NCBI RefSeq assembly: GCF_040394755.1
Contig: NZ_JBEBRQ010000049.1
Length of the DNA: 22,005 nt
Strand: one strand, 5' to 3'
DNA from: Castellaniella defragrans_A
Lineage (GTDB): Bacteria > Pseudomonadota > Gammaproteobacteria > Burkholderiales > Burkholderiaceae_B
Of this stretch, positions 12,954 through 21,317 are shown one piece after another (positions within the stretch are counted from its first letter, which is position 1; each line of letters begins with the position of its first letter). Both the position numbers and the translations under genes were made by a program. Below the pieces are notes generated by a model. The model saw only the letters and a program-made list of their open reading frames with translations. It had not been told where the DNA came from and made no database searches.

Positions 12954-15900
12954 GTGCGCCTGACCCAGCTCAAACTCGCCGGCTTCAAATCCTTTGTCGA
13001 TCCGACGGTGATCCCCACGCCCAGTGAACTGGTCGGCGTGGTGGGCCCCAATGGCTGCGGGAAATCCAACATCATCGACGCGGTGCGCTGGGTGCTGGGC
13101 GAGACCAAGGCGTCGGAGCTGCGCGGCGCCTCGATGCAGGATGTGATCTTCAACGGCTCGGGGCAGCGCAAGCCCGCCGCGCGCGCGTCGGTCGAGCTGG
13201 TCTTCGACAACAGCGAGGGCCGCGCGGCCGGGCAGTGGTCCAGTTTTGCCGAGATCGCGGTGCGCCGCGTCCTGACCCGCGACGGGGCGAGCAGCTACTT
13301 CATCAACAACCAGCAGGTGCGGCGCCGCGACATCCACGACATTTTCCTGGGCACCGGCCTGGGCGCGCGCGGCTACGCCATCATCGGCCAGGGGATGATC
13401 AACCGCCTGATCGAGGCCCGGCCCGAGGAATTGCGGGTATATCTCGAGGAGGCCGCCGGCGTCTCGCGCTATAAAGAGCGCCGCCGCGAAACTGAAAACC
13501 GCCTCGCGGATACGCGTGAAAACCTCACGCGTCTGGAGGACATCCTGCGCGAGCTTGCCTCTCAGCTCGAAAAGCTCGAGGCCCAGGCCGAGGTGGCCGG
13601 CGTCTATCGCGATCTGCGCGACGAGGGCGAGCTCAAGCAACATGCGCTGTGGCTGCTGCGCGAGGAGGCGGCGCGCGCCTCGCGGCAGGACATGGGGGTT
13701 CAGATCGAGCAGGCCCAGGCCCGTTTCGAGGAGGCGGTCGCCCGCTTGCGCGCCCTGGAGGCCGATCTCGAGGCCCGCCGCACCGGCCATTTCGAGGCCA
13801 ATGACGCCGTGCACCAGGCGCAGGGGCGCGTGTTCGAGGCGGGCGCCCTGGTCAGCCGCCTGGAGGCCGAAATCCGCCATGTGGTCGAGGCCCGGCATCG
13901 GTTGCAGGCCCGCCGCACCCAGTTGCAGGCGCAGATGCAGGAGTGGGGCGATCAGCAGGGTCATTGTCAGGGCGCCATCGAGGAGGTCCAGGAGCAGATC
14001 GAGGAGGCCCGGGCGCGCGCCGACACCCTTGCCGCGCAGGCCGAGGAAAGCCGCGAGCGCCTGCCGCAGCTCGATGGCGGATTGCGCGAGGCGGCGGGCC
14101 GGCGCGACGCCTTGCGCGGCACCCTGTCGCGCATCGAGCAGGATCTCGCTCTGGCGGCCCAGACGCAGCGGGATGCCGATGGGCAGTGGCGCGCGCTGGA
14201 TGACCGGCGCGCGCGGCTCGAGGCGGAGCGCGCCGCCCTGGGCGCGCCCGATCCCGCAGAAATCGCCCGCCTCGAAGGCGAGTGCGCCGTCGCGCGCGCC
14301 AAGCTCGAGGACGCCCAGGATGTCCTGGCCGGGCTCGAGGAACGGCTGCCGGGCCTCGAGGATGCCCGCGCCCGCGCCTTGCAGGCCAGTCAGGATGCCC
14401 GCCTGGACCTCGAAAAACTCGATGCGCGGCGCCAGGCCCTGATTGCCCTGCAGGAAAAAATACAGTCCGAGGACGCCCTCGAACCCTGGCTGCAACGTCA
14501 GGAGCTGGCGGGGATGAGCCGCCTGTGGCAGAAACTGCAGGTCGAGCCCGGCTGGGAAACGGCCCTCGAGGCGGTGCTGCACGAGCGCCTGAGCGCGTTG
14601 GGCCTGCGGCAGCTGGACATTGCGCGGGCCTTTGCCGCGGATGCGCCGCCTGCGCGCCTGGCGTTTTACCAGGCGCCGGCCGCGGCGGGCGCCGCGGCAT
14701 CCGAGGCGCCCGCCGGCGCGCGTCCGCTGCTGGCGCTGGTGCGCACCCAGGATCCCGAGGCGCATGCCTTGCTCAGTGTCTGGCTGCGCCATGTCTACGT
14801 CAGCGACGATCTGGCCCAGGCCCTGTCCAGGCGCGGGGAATTGCCCTGGGGGGCGTGCTGGGTGGTGTCCGCCGGCCACCGTGTCGATGCGCACAGCGTG
14901 CGGTTCTATGCGGCGGATTCCGAGCAGTCCGGTATGCTCGCGCGCCAGCAGCAGATCGATAACCTGTTGCGCGAGGTCAAGGCTGCGCGCCTGATCGCCG
15001 ACGAGGCCCTGGATGCGCACGCGCATGCCGATGCGGCTTGCCGCCAGGTGGCGCAGGAACTCGGCCCGGCCCGCCAGCGCATCGCCGAGCTGATGCGCAC
15101 TTTGCACGAGGCCGAAATCCAGCACAATCGCCTGGCGCAGCAGGCCATGCAATCCGACGAACATTCGCGCCGCATCGGCCGCGACCTGGACGAGATCGCC
15201 GGCCAGCAGGCCGAGGCGGCCCGGCGGCGTGACGAGGCCGAGGCGCGCTTCCAGGATTGCGACGAATCCCTGGCGCAGCAGCAGGAGCTCTACGCGCAGA
15301 TCGACCTCGAGGCCGAGGACCTGGCCGGACGCGCCGAACGGTCGCGCGAGGAGGTCCGCGAGCGCGAGCGCGCCGCGCAAGAGGCCGAATACGCGGCGCG
15401 CAGCCTCGGGCATCGCCTCGACGAGCTCAACCGGACCCTGCAGCTTGCCGCCGAGCAGGCCCGGCGCTCGGGCGCCGAGCTCGAGTCGTTGCAGGGCGAG
15501 CTGTTCGAGCTCGACGAGTCTGTGGCGCAGGCTGGCTTGCAGGATGCGCTCGAGGCGCGGGCCGAATGCGAGGAGGCGCTGCGGCTTGCGCGCCTGCGCC
15601 AGGACGAACTCGCGGGCACTCTGCGCGAGGCCGACGAAGGGCGCCTGACGCTCGAGCGCTCGCTCGATCCGCTGCGTGCCCGCATCACGGAGCTACAGCT
15701 TCAGGAACAGGCCGCGCGCCTGTCGGTGGAACAGTATTCCGAGCAGCTCGATGCCCGGGAGGTCGATCGGGCGGCCTTGCGGCGCCATATCGATGCGCAA
15801 TCCCCCGAGTGGACACGGATCGGCTGGCTACAGTCCGAGGTGCAGCGGATTTCGCGCCAGGTCGAATCCCTGGGGCCGGTGAATCTGGCGGCGCTCGACG

Positions 15901-16490
15901 AACTCGGCGCCGCGCGCGAACGCAAGGGTTTCCTCGATGCGCAGCAAAGCGACCTGCTCGAGGCGATCGACACGCTCGAGGGGGCGATTCGCAAGATCGA
16001 TCGCGAAACCCGCGAACTGTTGCAGCAGACCTTCGATACCGTCAACGGCCATTTCGGGGAACTGTTCCCCCGCCTGTTTGGCGGCGGCGAGGCGCGCCTG
16101 ACCATGACGGGCGACGAGATCCTGGATGCCGGTGTGCAGGTCATGGCGCAGCCGCCGGGCAAGCGCAACAGCAGCATCCATCTGCTCTCGGGCGGGGAAA
16201 AGGCCCTGACGGCCATCGCGCTGGTGTTTGCCCTGTTCAAGCTCAACCCGGCGCCGTTCTGCCTGCTCGACGAGGTGGACGCCCCGCTGGATGACGCCAA
16301 TACCGAACGCTATGCCAATCTGGTGCGCAGCATGAGCGACCAGACCCAGTTCCTGTTCATTTCCCACAACAAGATCGCCATGCAGATGGCGCGCCAGCTC
16401 GTGGGGGTCACCATGCAGGAACAAGGGGTTTCGCGTATTGTTGCGGTGGATATGGATTCCGCGCTGCAGTGGGCCGGAGAGGCCGCCTGA
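12954..16490 (+). CDS. smc: Chromosome segregation protein SMC
   Basis: A 1178-residue SMC ATPase, normal family length, which with ScpA/ScpB compacts and separates replicated chromosomes. The N-terminal head has GFKSFVDPT and Walker A GPNGCGKSN (31-39). Two long Glu/Arg/Ala-rich coiled-coil arms flank a hinge at about 521-667. The C-terminal head has signature LLSGGEK (1077-1083) and Walker B CLLDEVDAPLDD (1103-1114, E1107 catalytic). The hinge holds an Ala-rich loop (PAAAGAAASEAPAGARP), longer than in compact hinges. The start is GTG 12954. An in-frame TAA at 12945 excludes anything earlier, and no Shine-Dalgarno sequence is visible. It leads a probable operon with zipA 30 nt downstream. 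scpA and scpB are not in the window. Confidence 0.97.
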   Translation: MRLTQLKLAGFKSFVDPTVIPTPSELVGVVGPNGCGKSNIIDAVRWVLGETKASELRGASMQDVIFNGSGQRKPAARASVELVFDNSEGRAAGQWSSFAEIAVRRVLTRDGASSYFINNQQVRRRDIHDIFLGTGLGARGYAIIGQGMINRLIEARPEELRVYLEEAAGVSRYKERRRETENRLADTRENLTRLEDILRELASQLEKLEAQAEVAGVYRDLRDEGELKQHALWLLREEAARASRQDMGVQIEQAQARFEEAVARLRALEADLEARRTGHFEANDAVHQAQGRVFEAGALVSRLEAEIRHVVEARHRLQARRTQLQAQMQEWGDQQGHCQGAIEEVQEQIEEARARADTLAAQAEESRERLPQLDGGLREAAGRRDALRGTLSRIEQDLALAAQTQRDADGQWRALDDRRARLEAERAALGAPDPAEIARLEGECAVARAKLEDAQDVLAGLEERLPGLEDARARALQASQDARLDLEKLDARRQALIALQEKIQSEDALEPWLQRQELAGMSRLWQKLQVEPGWETALEAVLHERLSALGLRQLDIARAFAADAPPARLAFYQAPAAAGAAASEAPAGARPLLALVRTQDPEAHALLSVWLRHVYVSDDLAQALSRRGELPWGACWVVSAGHRVDAHSVRFYAADSEQSGMLARQQQIDNLLREVKAARLIADEALDAHAHADAACRQVAQELGPARQRIAELMRTLHEAEIQHNRLAQQAMQSDEHSRRIGRDLDEIAGQQAEAARRRDEAEARFQDCDESLAQQQELYAQIDLEAEDLAGRAERSREEVRERERAAQEAEYAARSLGHRLDELNRTLQLAAEQARRSGAELESLQGELFELDESVAQAGLQDALEARAECEEALRLARLRQDELAGTLREADEGRLTLERSLDPLRARITELQLQEQAARLSVEQYSEQLDAREVDRAALRRHIDAQSPEWTRIGWLQSEVQRISRQVESLGPVNLAALDELGAARERKGFLDAQQSDLLEAIDTLEGAIRKIDRETRELLQQTFDTVNGHFGELFPRLFGGGEARLTMTGDEILDAGVQVMAQPPGKRNSSIHLLSGGEKALTAIALVFALFKLNPAPFCLLDEVDAPLDDANTERYANLVRSMSDQTQFLFISHNKIAMQMARQLVGVTMQEQGVSRIVAVDMDSALQWAGEAA

Positions 16491-16520
16491 GCCGGCGGAA
16501 CGCCATGAGACGAGGTCTTT

Positions 16521-17522
16521 ATGAGTGATTTGCAGATTCTGCTGATTTCGATAGGTCTGGCGCTGATCGTCGCCGTGGTCTTGTACAACTGGTGGCAGGA
16601 TTGGCGGGTGCGGCGCAGTATGCGGACACGCTTTCCCGAGGGCGAACGCGATCCCTTGATGCAGGACGCGCCCGCGCGGCGCGAGCCCGGCATGTGGTCC
16701 GGCGAGCATCCGGCGCCGGCCGACGAGGGCGATGACGCGGCCGAGGCCGATGCGGTGTGCGAGGCGGTGATCGACATCGCTTTCGGCCATCCGGTGCCGG
16801 GCGAGACCCTGGGCGGCGCGCTGCAATCCGTGGCGCGGGTGGGGCGCAAACCTGTGCGCATTTTCGCCGAAACCGATGGCGGCAGGCATCGTTCCCGCCT
16901 GCGCGGGGACGAGAACTATGTCTCCATGCAGCTTGCGGTGGTGCTGGCCAATCGCAGCGGACCGCTGACGGACATCGAGTGGTCGCATCTATGGACCCTG
17001 GCTCAGAGTCTGGCCGAACGCTTCGATGGCGTCATCGAGGGGCCCGAGCAGGATGCGGTCCTGGAGCGGGCGCGCGAACTGGATGCGTGTTGCGCCGGGA
17101 TGGATGCCCAGGTGGGGCTGATCCTGCAATTGAACCAGGCGACCGGCCGCCAGGCCATCGCCGAGGCTGCCACGGGCGTCGGTTTCCTGCCCTATGGCGA
17201 GCACTGGGCCTGGATGGCCGAGAACGGACTGCCGCGATTCGTCTTGCAGCTGGAGGAGGCGTCCGATCAGCCTTATGATCGCGTGGATCTGGTTCTGGAT
17301 GTGCCCAACAGCGTGCCTGACGATCAGGCGTTCAGCCGGATGATGGCGGTGGGGCATGATCTGGCGGCCCGGCTCGGGGCGAGCCTGCTCGATGACCAGG
17401 GCCGCCTGCTCTCGGACAGCGCCGCGCCGGCGATCGACCGCCAGATCAGCGGGCTGTACGATCAACTCGACAAGGCGGGCTTTCTCGCGGGGACGGAACG
17501 GGCGGCGCGGGTGTTTTCGTGA
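16521..17522 (+). CDS. zipA: Cell division protein ZipA (FtsZ-binding)
   Basis: A 333-residue inner-membrane protein that anchors FtsZ at the septum. An N-terminal membrane segment (about 5-23, QILLISIGLALIVAVVLY) has a short outside N-terminus, as in ZipA. It is followed by a basic patch (DWRVRRSMRTR), an acidic linker, and a C-terminal globular domain (about 195-330; e.g. GVGFLPYGEHWAWMAENG and FSRMMAVGHDLAARLGA) matching the FtsZ-binding fold. The linker is short and lacks the long Pro/Gln-rich tether of E. coli ZipA. GAGG lies 5 nt before the ATG. It sits between smc and ligA, an order common in betaproteobacteria, and its TGA overlaps the GTG of ligA by 4 nt. The sequence is divergent, so context adds much of the confidence. 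Confidence 0.88.
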   Translation: MSDLQILLISIGLALIVAVVLYNWWQDWRVRRSMRTRFPEGERDPLMQDAPARREPGMWSGEHPAPADEGDDAAEADAVCEAVIDIAFGHPVPGETLGGALQSVARVGRKPVRIFAETDGGRHRSRLRGDENYVSMQLAVVLANRSGPLTDIEWSHLWTLAQSLAERFDGVIEGPEQDAVLERARELDACCAGMDAQVGLILQLNQATGRQAIAEAATGVGFLPYGEHWAWMAENGLPRFVLQLEEASDQPYDRVDLVLDVPNSVPDDQAFSRMMAVGHDLAARLGASLLDDQGRLLSDSAAPAIDRQISGLYDQLDKAGFLAGTERAARVFS

Positions 17523-19600
17523 GTCCCGCCGCCGAGGATGCCCTGCGGCAGCGGCTGCTGACGCTGTACGAGCAGATCGCCGAACACAACCGGCGCTATT
17601 ACGTCGAGGATGCGCCGACGGTCTCGGATGCGGCGTATGACCGCCTGATGGCCGAGCTTCTCGAAATCGAGGCTGCGCATCCGGAATGGGTGACCACTGA
17701 TTCGCCGAGCCAGCGCGTGGGCGCCGCGCCGCTGGAGGCTTTCGGCAGTGTGCGCCATCCGGTGCGCATGTTGTCCTTGGGCAATGCGTTCGAGTCCGAG
17801 GATGTCGAGGCCTTCGACGAGCGCATCGCCGGGACACTGCGCGAGGCGGGCCTGCTGCCGCAGGGCGTCGTGGACTATGTCGCGGAATACAAGTTCGACG
17901 GGGTGGCGGTGAGCCTGCGCTACGAGCAGGGGCGGCTCGCCCTGGCGGCGACGCGCGGCGACGGCCAGGTGGGCGAGGACATCACGGCCAATGTCCGCAC
18001 CCTGCGCTCGGTGCCGCTGCGCCTGCGGGGCGCGCAGGCGCCTGCCGTGCTCGAGGTGCGCGGCGAGGTGCTCATGACGCGGGCCGATTTCGACCGCATG
18101 AACCAGACGCAGGCCGCGCACGGCGAAAAGACCTTCGTCAATCCGCGCAATGCCGCCGCGGGCAGCCTGCGCCAGCTCGATCCCCGGGTCACTGCCACAC
18201 GCCCTCTGCGGTTCTTTGCCTACGGCTGGGGGGAAATCCTGGATGCGGCGGGCCAGGGCATCCTGCCGCGCGGCCGCCACAGCCAGATGCTCGATTGGCT
18301 GGGCGAACTCGGCCTGCCGGTCAGCCCTGGACGCCGGCCCTGCCGCGGCGCGCAGGGTCTGCTGGCGTTTTATGCGGAAATCGGCGCGGCGCGCGCGGCC
18401 CTGCCCTATGACATCGACGGCGTGGTCTACAAGGTCGATGACCTGAAGTCGCAGGACGTGCTCGGCTTTGTCGCCCGGGCGCCGCGCTTCGCCATCGCCC
18501 ACAAGTTTCCGGCGCAGGAGGAAACGACCCTGCTCGAGGACATCGAGGTGCAGGTCGGGCGCACCGGCGCGTTGACCCCGGTGGGCCGCTTGCGGCCGGT
18601 GTTCGTGGGCGGCGTCACCGTCACCAACGCGACGCTGCACAACGAGGACGAGATCCGGCGCAAGGACGTGCGCATCGGCGACACCGTGGTGGTCCGGCGC
18701 GCGGGCGATGTGATTCCCGAAATCGTCGGCCCCGTGACGGCGCTGCGCACCGGGCAGGAGGTCGAGTTCGACATGCGGGCGCGGTATCCGGTCTGTCCGG
18801 TCTGCGGCTCGGCCGTCGAGCGCCCCGAGGGCGAGGCGGCGACGCGCTGCACGGCAGGCCTGTTCTGTCCGGCCCAGCGCAAACAGACGCTATGGCATGC
18901 GGCCAGCCGCAAGGCGCTGGACATCGAGGGCCTGGGCGACAAGCTGGTCGAGCAACTCGTCGACAGCGGGCGGGTGCGCACGCTGGCCGACCTCTATTCC
19001 CTCGAGGAACTGGAGCTCTCCACTTACCCCCGGATGGGGCGGAAATCGGCGGCCAATCTGATCGAGGCCATCGACAAAAGCCGTCATCCGCCGCTGTCGC
19101 GCCTGCTGTTCGCCCTGGGCATCCGCCACGTGGGCGAGACCACGGCGCGCGACCTCGCCCGGTATTTCGGCTCGATCGACGCCGTCATGGCGGCCTCCGA
19201 GGACGAGTTGCAGGCCGTGCCGGACGTCGGCCTCGTGGTCGCGGCCTCGATCCGGCGCTTCTTTTCCGAGGCGCATAATCGTCAGGTGGTGATGGACTTG
19301 CGGGCGGCGGGCGTGGAGCCCGTGGCCGAGGCCGCGCCGGTGGGCGAGAAGCCCCTGGCGGGCAAGACCCTGGTGCTGACCGGCACCTTGCCCAGCCTGT
19401 CGCGTGACGAGGCGACCCGCATGGTCCTCGCCGCGGGGGGCAAGGTCAGCGGTTCGGTTTCGCGCAAGACGGCCTGGGTCGTGGCCGGCGAGGAGGCCGG
19501 CAGCAAGCTCGCCAAGGCGGCCGAGCTGGGTGTGCCCGTACTCGATGAGGATGGGCTGAAGGCGCTGCTGGCCCCGGGCTCTGGGAGTGTGGCGCCGTAG
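17519..19600 (+). CDS. ligA: NAD-dependent DNA ligase LigA
   Basis: A 693-residue ligase that seals nicks during replication and repair using NAD+. Visible in order: the Ia domain with HNRRYYVEDAPTVSDAAYD (nicotinamide-binding, about 25-40), the adenylation domain with AMP-accepting K125 in YKFDG and RGDGQVGED, the OB fold (VGRTGALTPVGRLRPVFVGG), a Cys4 zinc finger (C426, C429 and the two cysteines in RCTAGLFC), helix-hairpin-helix repeats (GLGDKLVEQL, LGIRHVGETTA, VPDVGLVVA), and a C-terminal BRCT domain (about 612-690, GKTLVLTGTLPSLSR). The start is GTG 17519, overlapping the zipA stop (GTGA), which suggests translational coupling. An intrinsic terminator follows 23 nt after the TAG. Confidence 0.98.
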   Translation: MSPAAEDALRQRLLTLYEQIAEHNRRYYVEDAPTVSDAAYDRLMAELLEIEAAHPEWVTTDSPSQRVGAAPLEAFGSVRHPVRMLSLGNAFESEDVEAFDERIAGTLREAGLLPQGVVDYVAEYKFDGVAVSLRYEQGRLALAATRGDGQVGEDITANVRTLRSVPLRLRGAQAPAVLEVRGEVLMTRADFDRMNQTQAAHGEKTFVNPRNAAAGSLRQLDPRVTATRPLRFFAYGWGEILDAAGQGILPRGRHSQMLDWLGELGLPVSPGRRPCRGAQGLLAFYAEIGAARAALPYDIDGVVYKVDDLKSQDVLGFVARAPRFAIAHKFPAQEETTLLEDIEVQVGRTGALTPVGRLRPVFVGGVTVTNATLHNEDEIRRKDVRIGDTVVVRRAGDVIPEIVGPVTALRTGQEVEFDMRARYPVCPVCGSAVERPEGEAATRCTAGLFCPAQRKQTLWHAASRKALDIEGLGDKLVEQLVDSGRVRTLADLYSLEELELSTYPRMGRKSAANLIEAIDKSRHPPLSRLLFALGIRHVGETTARDLARYFGSIDAVMAASEDELQAVPDVGLVVAASIRRFFSEAHNRQVVMDLRAAGVEPVAEAAPVGEKPLAGKTLVLTGTLPSLSRDEATRMVLAAGGKVSGSVSRKTAWVVAGEEAGSKLAKAAELGVPVLDEDGLKALLAPGSGSVAP

Positions 19601-19622
19601 AGGCGGATGGCGCCGAAAACAG

Positions 19623-19645
19623 AACGCCCCCGAGGGGGCGTTTTT
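19623..19645 (+). terminator. Intrinsic terminator of smc-zipA-ligA
   Basis: AACGCCCC (19623-19630) pairs with GGGGCGTT (19635-19642) around a CGAG loop, running into TTTTT at 19641-19645. This is the clearest rho-independent terminator in the window. Read on the minus strand the same stem is followed by CTGTTTT, so it may also help stop transcripts from par27. Confidence 0.88.
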
Positions 19646-19653
19646 GCCTTGGA

Positions 19654-19679
19654 ACGGCCCCTCGCTAAAAAGGGGCCGT
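19654..19679 (-). terminator. Second hairpin, downstream of par27
   Basis: ACGGCCCCT (19654-19662) pairs with AGGGGCCGT (19671-19679), 9 bp with an 8-nt loop, starting 9 nt past the par27 stop. On the minus strand it is followed only by TTCC. It probably works with the neighbouring stem to separate convergent transcripts. Confidence 0.6.
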
Positions 19680-19687
19680 GGCGGCCA

Positions 19688-20476
19688 TCAGTTGTCCAGT
19701 TCCTCGATCTTGGCGTTCTTGAGCAGGTCGGCCTGGTATTGGGCCAGTGCCCGCTGGCGCAGCATTTCCTCGATCTGGGGCTTGACTTCGTCAAAGGCCG
19801 GGAAGGTGATCGGGCGGACGTCCTCGACCTGGATGATGTGCCAGCCGAATTGCGTCTTGACGGGGGTGTCGCTGAGCTGGCCTTTCTTCATGGACTCGAC
19901 CGCCTGAGCGAATTCAGGGACGTAGTTGCTGGCGGGACCCCAGCCCAGTTCGCCGCCGTTCTTGCCGCTGCCGGTGTCGATGGAATCCTTTTTCGCGGCC
20001 GCCTCGAATTTGGTCTTGCCTGATTTGATGGCCTTGGTGAGCGCCACGGCCTGGCTTTCATCCTTGACCAGGATGTGCCGCAGCTTGTATTCCTGCTGCT
20101 GGCCTTGTTGGGCCTTGATGGTGTCGTATTCCTTGCGCAGGTCGGCGTCGGTGAGTTGGTTGTCCTTCAGGTGCTTGGCCATCAGGGCGCGCACCAGGAT
20201 GCCCTGGTTGGCGAGCTCGATTTCCTGGCGCACCGCCGGGTCTTTTTCCAGGCCCACTTTCTGGGCGGCCTGGACAGCCACCAGGCGGTTGATCATTTCC
20301 TTTTTGACCTGAGCGCGCAATTCCGGAGAGTCCTTGGCGCCTTGGGAAACCAGCAGGCCGACGAACTGGTCGAATTGTTCTTGTGTGATGGCCTTGCCGT
20401 TGACTTTGGCGATGTCTTTGGCGTAGACCGGCAGTGCCAGGGAGCAGGCGATGGCCAGGGCAGCGATTCGTTTCAT
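19688..20476 (-). CDS. par27: Periplasmic parvulin-type peptidyl-prolyl isomerase/chaperone (Par27-like)
   Basis: A 262-residue secreted protein. Residues 1-19 are a clear Sec signal peptide (MKRIAALAIACSLALPVYA, likely cut after A19). An N-terminal helical region (about 20-130, VNGKAITQEQFDQFVG) resembles SurA/PrsA-type chaperone arms. The parvulin PPIase domain is at about 131-227 (YKLRHILVKDE, GGELGWGPASNYVPEFAQAV, TQFGWHIIQVEDV). It is followed by a helical tail. In Bordetella, Par27 is the founding member of this group and assists outer-membrane and secreted proteins. Membership here is inferred from size, layout and the same bolA-yciB-msrB neighbourhood. AAAGGA lies 5 nt before ATG 20476. 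That ATG overlaps the bolA stop (ATGA), so it is the last gene of the msrB operon. Confidence 0.9.
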   Translation of the reverse strand: MKRIAALAIACSLALPVYAKDIAKVNGKAITQEQFDQFVGLLVSQGAKDSPELRAQVKKEMINRLVAVQAAQKVGLEKDPAVRQEIELANQGILVRALMAKHLKDNQLTDADLRKEYDTIKAQQGQQQEYKLRHILVKDESQAVALTKAIKSGKTKFEAAAKKDSIDTGSGKNGGELGWGPASNYVPEFAQAVESMKKGQLSDTPVKTQFGWHIIQVEDVRPITFPAFDEVKPQIEEMLRQRALAQYQADLLKNAKIEELDN

Positions 20477-20754
20477 GAATGTCCTTTGGGTTGAGTCGTA
20501 TCGGCCGTGATGGCCAGTGCGTGGATGGGATGAGGCATCAGGTCGCGCACGCAATCATACACAAGACGATGGCGGGCGAGTGTCCCGAGCCCTTGAAAGC
20601 GGTTGGACACGATCCGTATGGAAAAGTGCCGTGCGCCGCCCTGGGCGCCCGCGTGGCCCGCGTGGCGGTGGGAGTCGTCACGGATTTCGAGCGTGAGCGG
20701 ATCGAGCGCGGCGAGGCGCTCGGCCAGGAGGGCCTCGAGCGGATCGGGGCTCAT
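20473..20754 (-). CDS. bolA: BolA family protein
   Basis: A 93-residue BolA protein. The family partners monothiol glutaredoxins in iron-sulfur cluster handling, and E. coli BolA also affects morphology and stress genes. The fold's hallmarks are present: EIRDDSHRHAGHAG, ARHFSIRIVSNRFQG, and LARHRLVYDCVRDLM then IHALAI. The HRH and C-terminal histidines are candidate cluster ligands. ATG 20754 overlaps the yciB stop and its TGA overlaps the par27 ATG, so it is coupled on both sides. The frame extends upstream into yciB without relevance, because the BolA homology begins at MSPDPLEALL. Confidence 0.95.
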   Translation of the reverse strand: MSPDPLEALLAERLAALDPLTLEIRDDSHRHAGHAGAQGGARHFSIRIVSNRFQGLGTLARHRLVYDCVRDLMPHPIHALAITADTTQPKGHS

Positions 20755-21317
20755 GAGTCTTTGTGCCCGGGGGGCTGCGCTTCGGCCTGGATGTGGCGGC
20801 CGAGCCAGATCGATTGGGCCACGGCAAAGATCAGCAGCAGGGCCATCAGGCCAAAGACCTTGAAGTTCACCCATTGCCCGTCGGTGAACCGGCCCGAGAA
20901 GGCGACGTACAGATTGAGTGCGCCCGAGGCGATGAAAAACAGCGCCCAGCTATCGTTGAGGCGGCTCCAGGTGGCCTCGGGCAGGGCGATTTTGTCGCCC
21001 ATGAGTTTGCGCATCAGGTTGCGCCTGAAGGCCAGGCGCGCGCCCAGCAGGATCGCGCCGAACAGCCAGTACAGGACGGTGGGTTTCCATTTGATGAAGG
21101 TTTCGTCGTGCAGCAGCAGGGTCGCGCCGCCAAAGACGATGATGACCGTCAGGTTGATCCAGTGTGTGGCCTCGATGGCCCGTCTGGTGGTTTTCAGCCA
21201 GACGATTTGCGCGACGGCGGCGATCATGGCCACTGCCGTGGCCGTGAAGATGTCCGCGAATTTGAATGCCAGGAAAAACAGGATCAGCGGAAAGAGGTCG
21301 AACAGGAATTTTTTCAT
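20751..21317 (-). CDS. yciB: Inner-membrane septation protein YciB (IspZ/IspA family)
   Basis: A 188-residue polytopic membrane protein, about the usual family length (E. coli YciB 179). It begins MKKFLFDLFPLILFFLAF and has roughly five hydrophobic segments. Family landmarks are KFADIFTATAVAM, NLTVIIVFGGATLLLHDETFIKWKP split around FGGATLLLHDE, FRRNLMRKLMGD, and WSRLNDSWALFFI. The family is needed for normal septation and envelope integrity in enterobacteria and interacts with division proteins. The name ispZ is historical and unrelated to isoprenoid synthesis. ATG 21317 overlaps the msrB stop, and its TGA overlaps the bolA ATG. Confidence 0.95.
   Translation of the reverse strand: MKKFLFDLFPLILFFLAFKFADIFTATAVAMIAAVAQIVWLKTTRRAIEATHWINLTVIIVFGGATLLLHDETFIKWKPTVLYWLFGAILLGARLAFRRNLMRKLMGDKIALPEATWSRLNDSWALFFIASGALNLYVAFSGRFTDGQWVNFKVFGLMALLLIFAVAQSIWLGRHIQAEAQPPGHKDS

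Noticed and set aside
12831..15413. 860-codon open frame antisense to smc
   Set aside because: It lies opposite the repetitive coiled-coil codons of smc. Its Leu/Gln/Ala-rich sequence has no recognisable fold, and smc is intact on the other strand.
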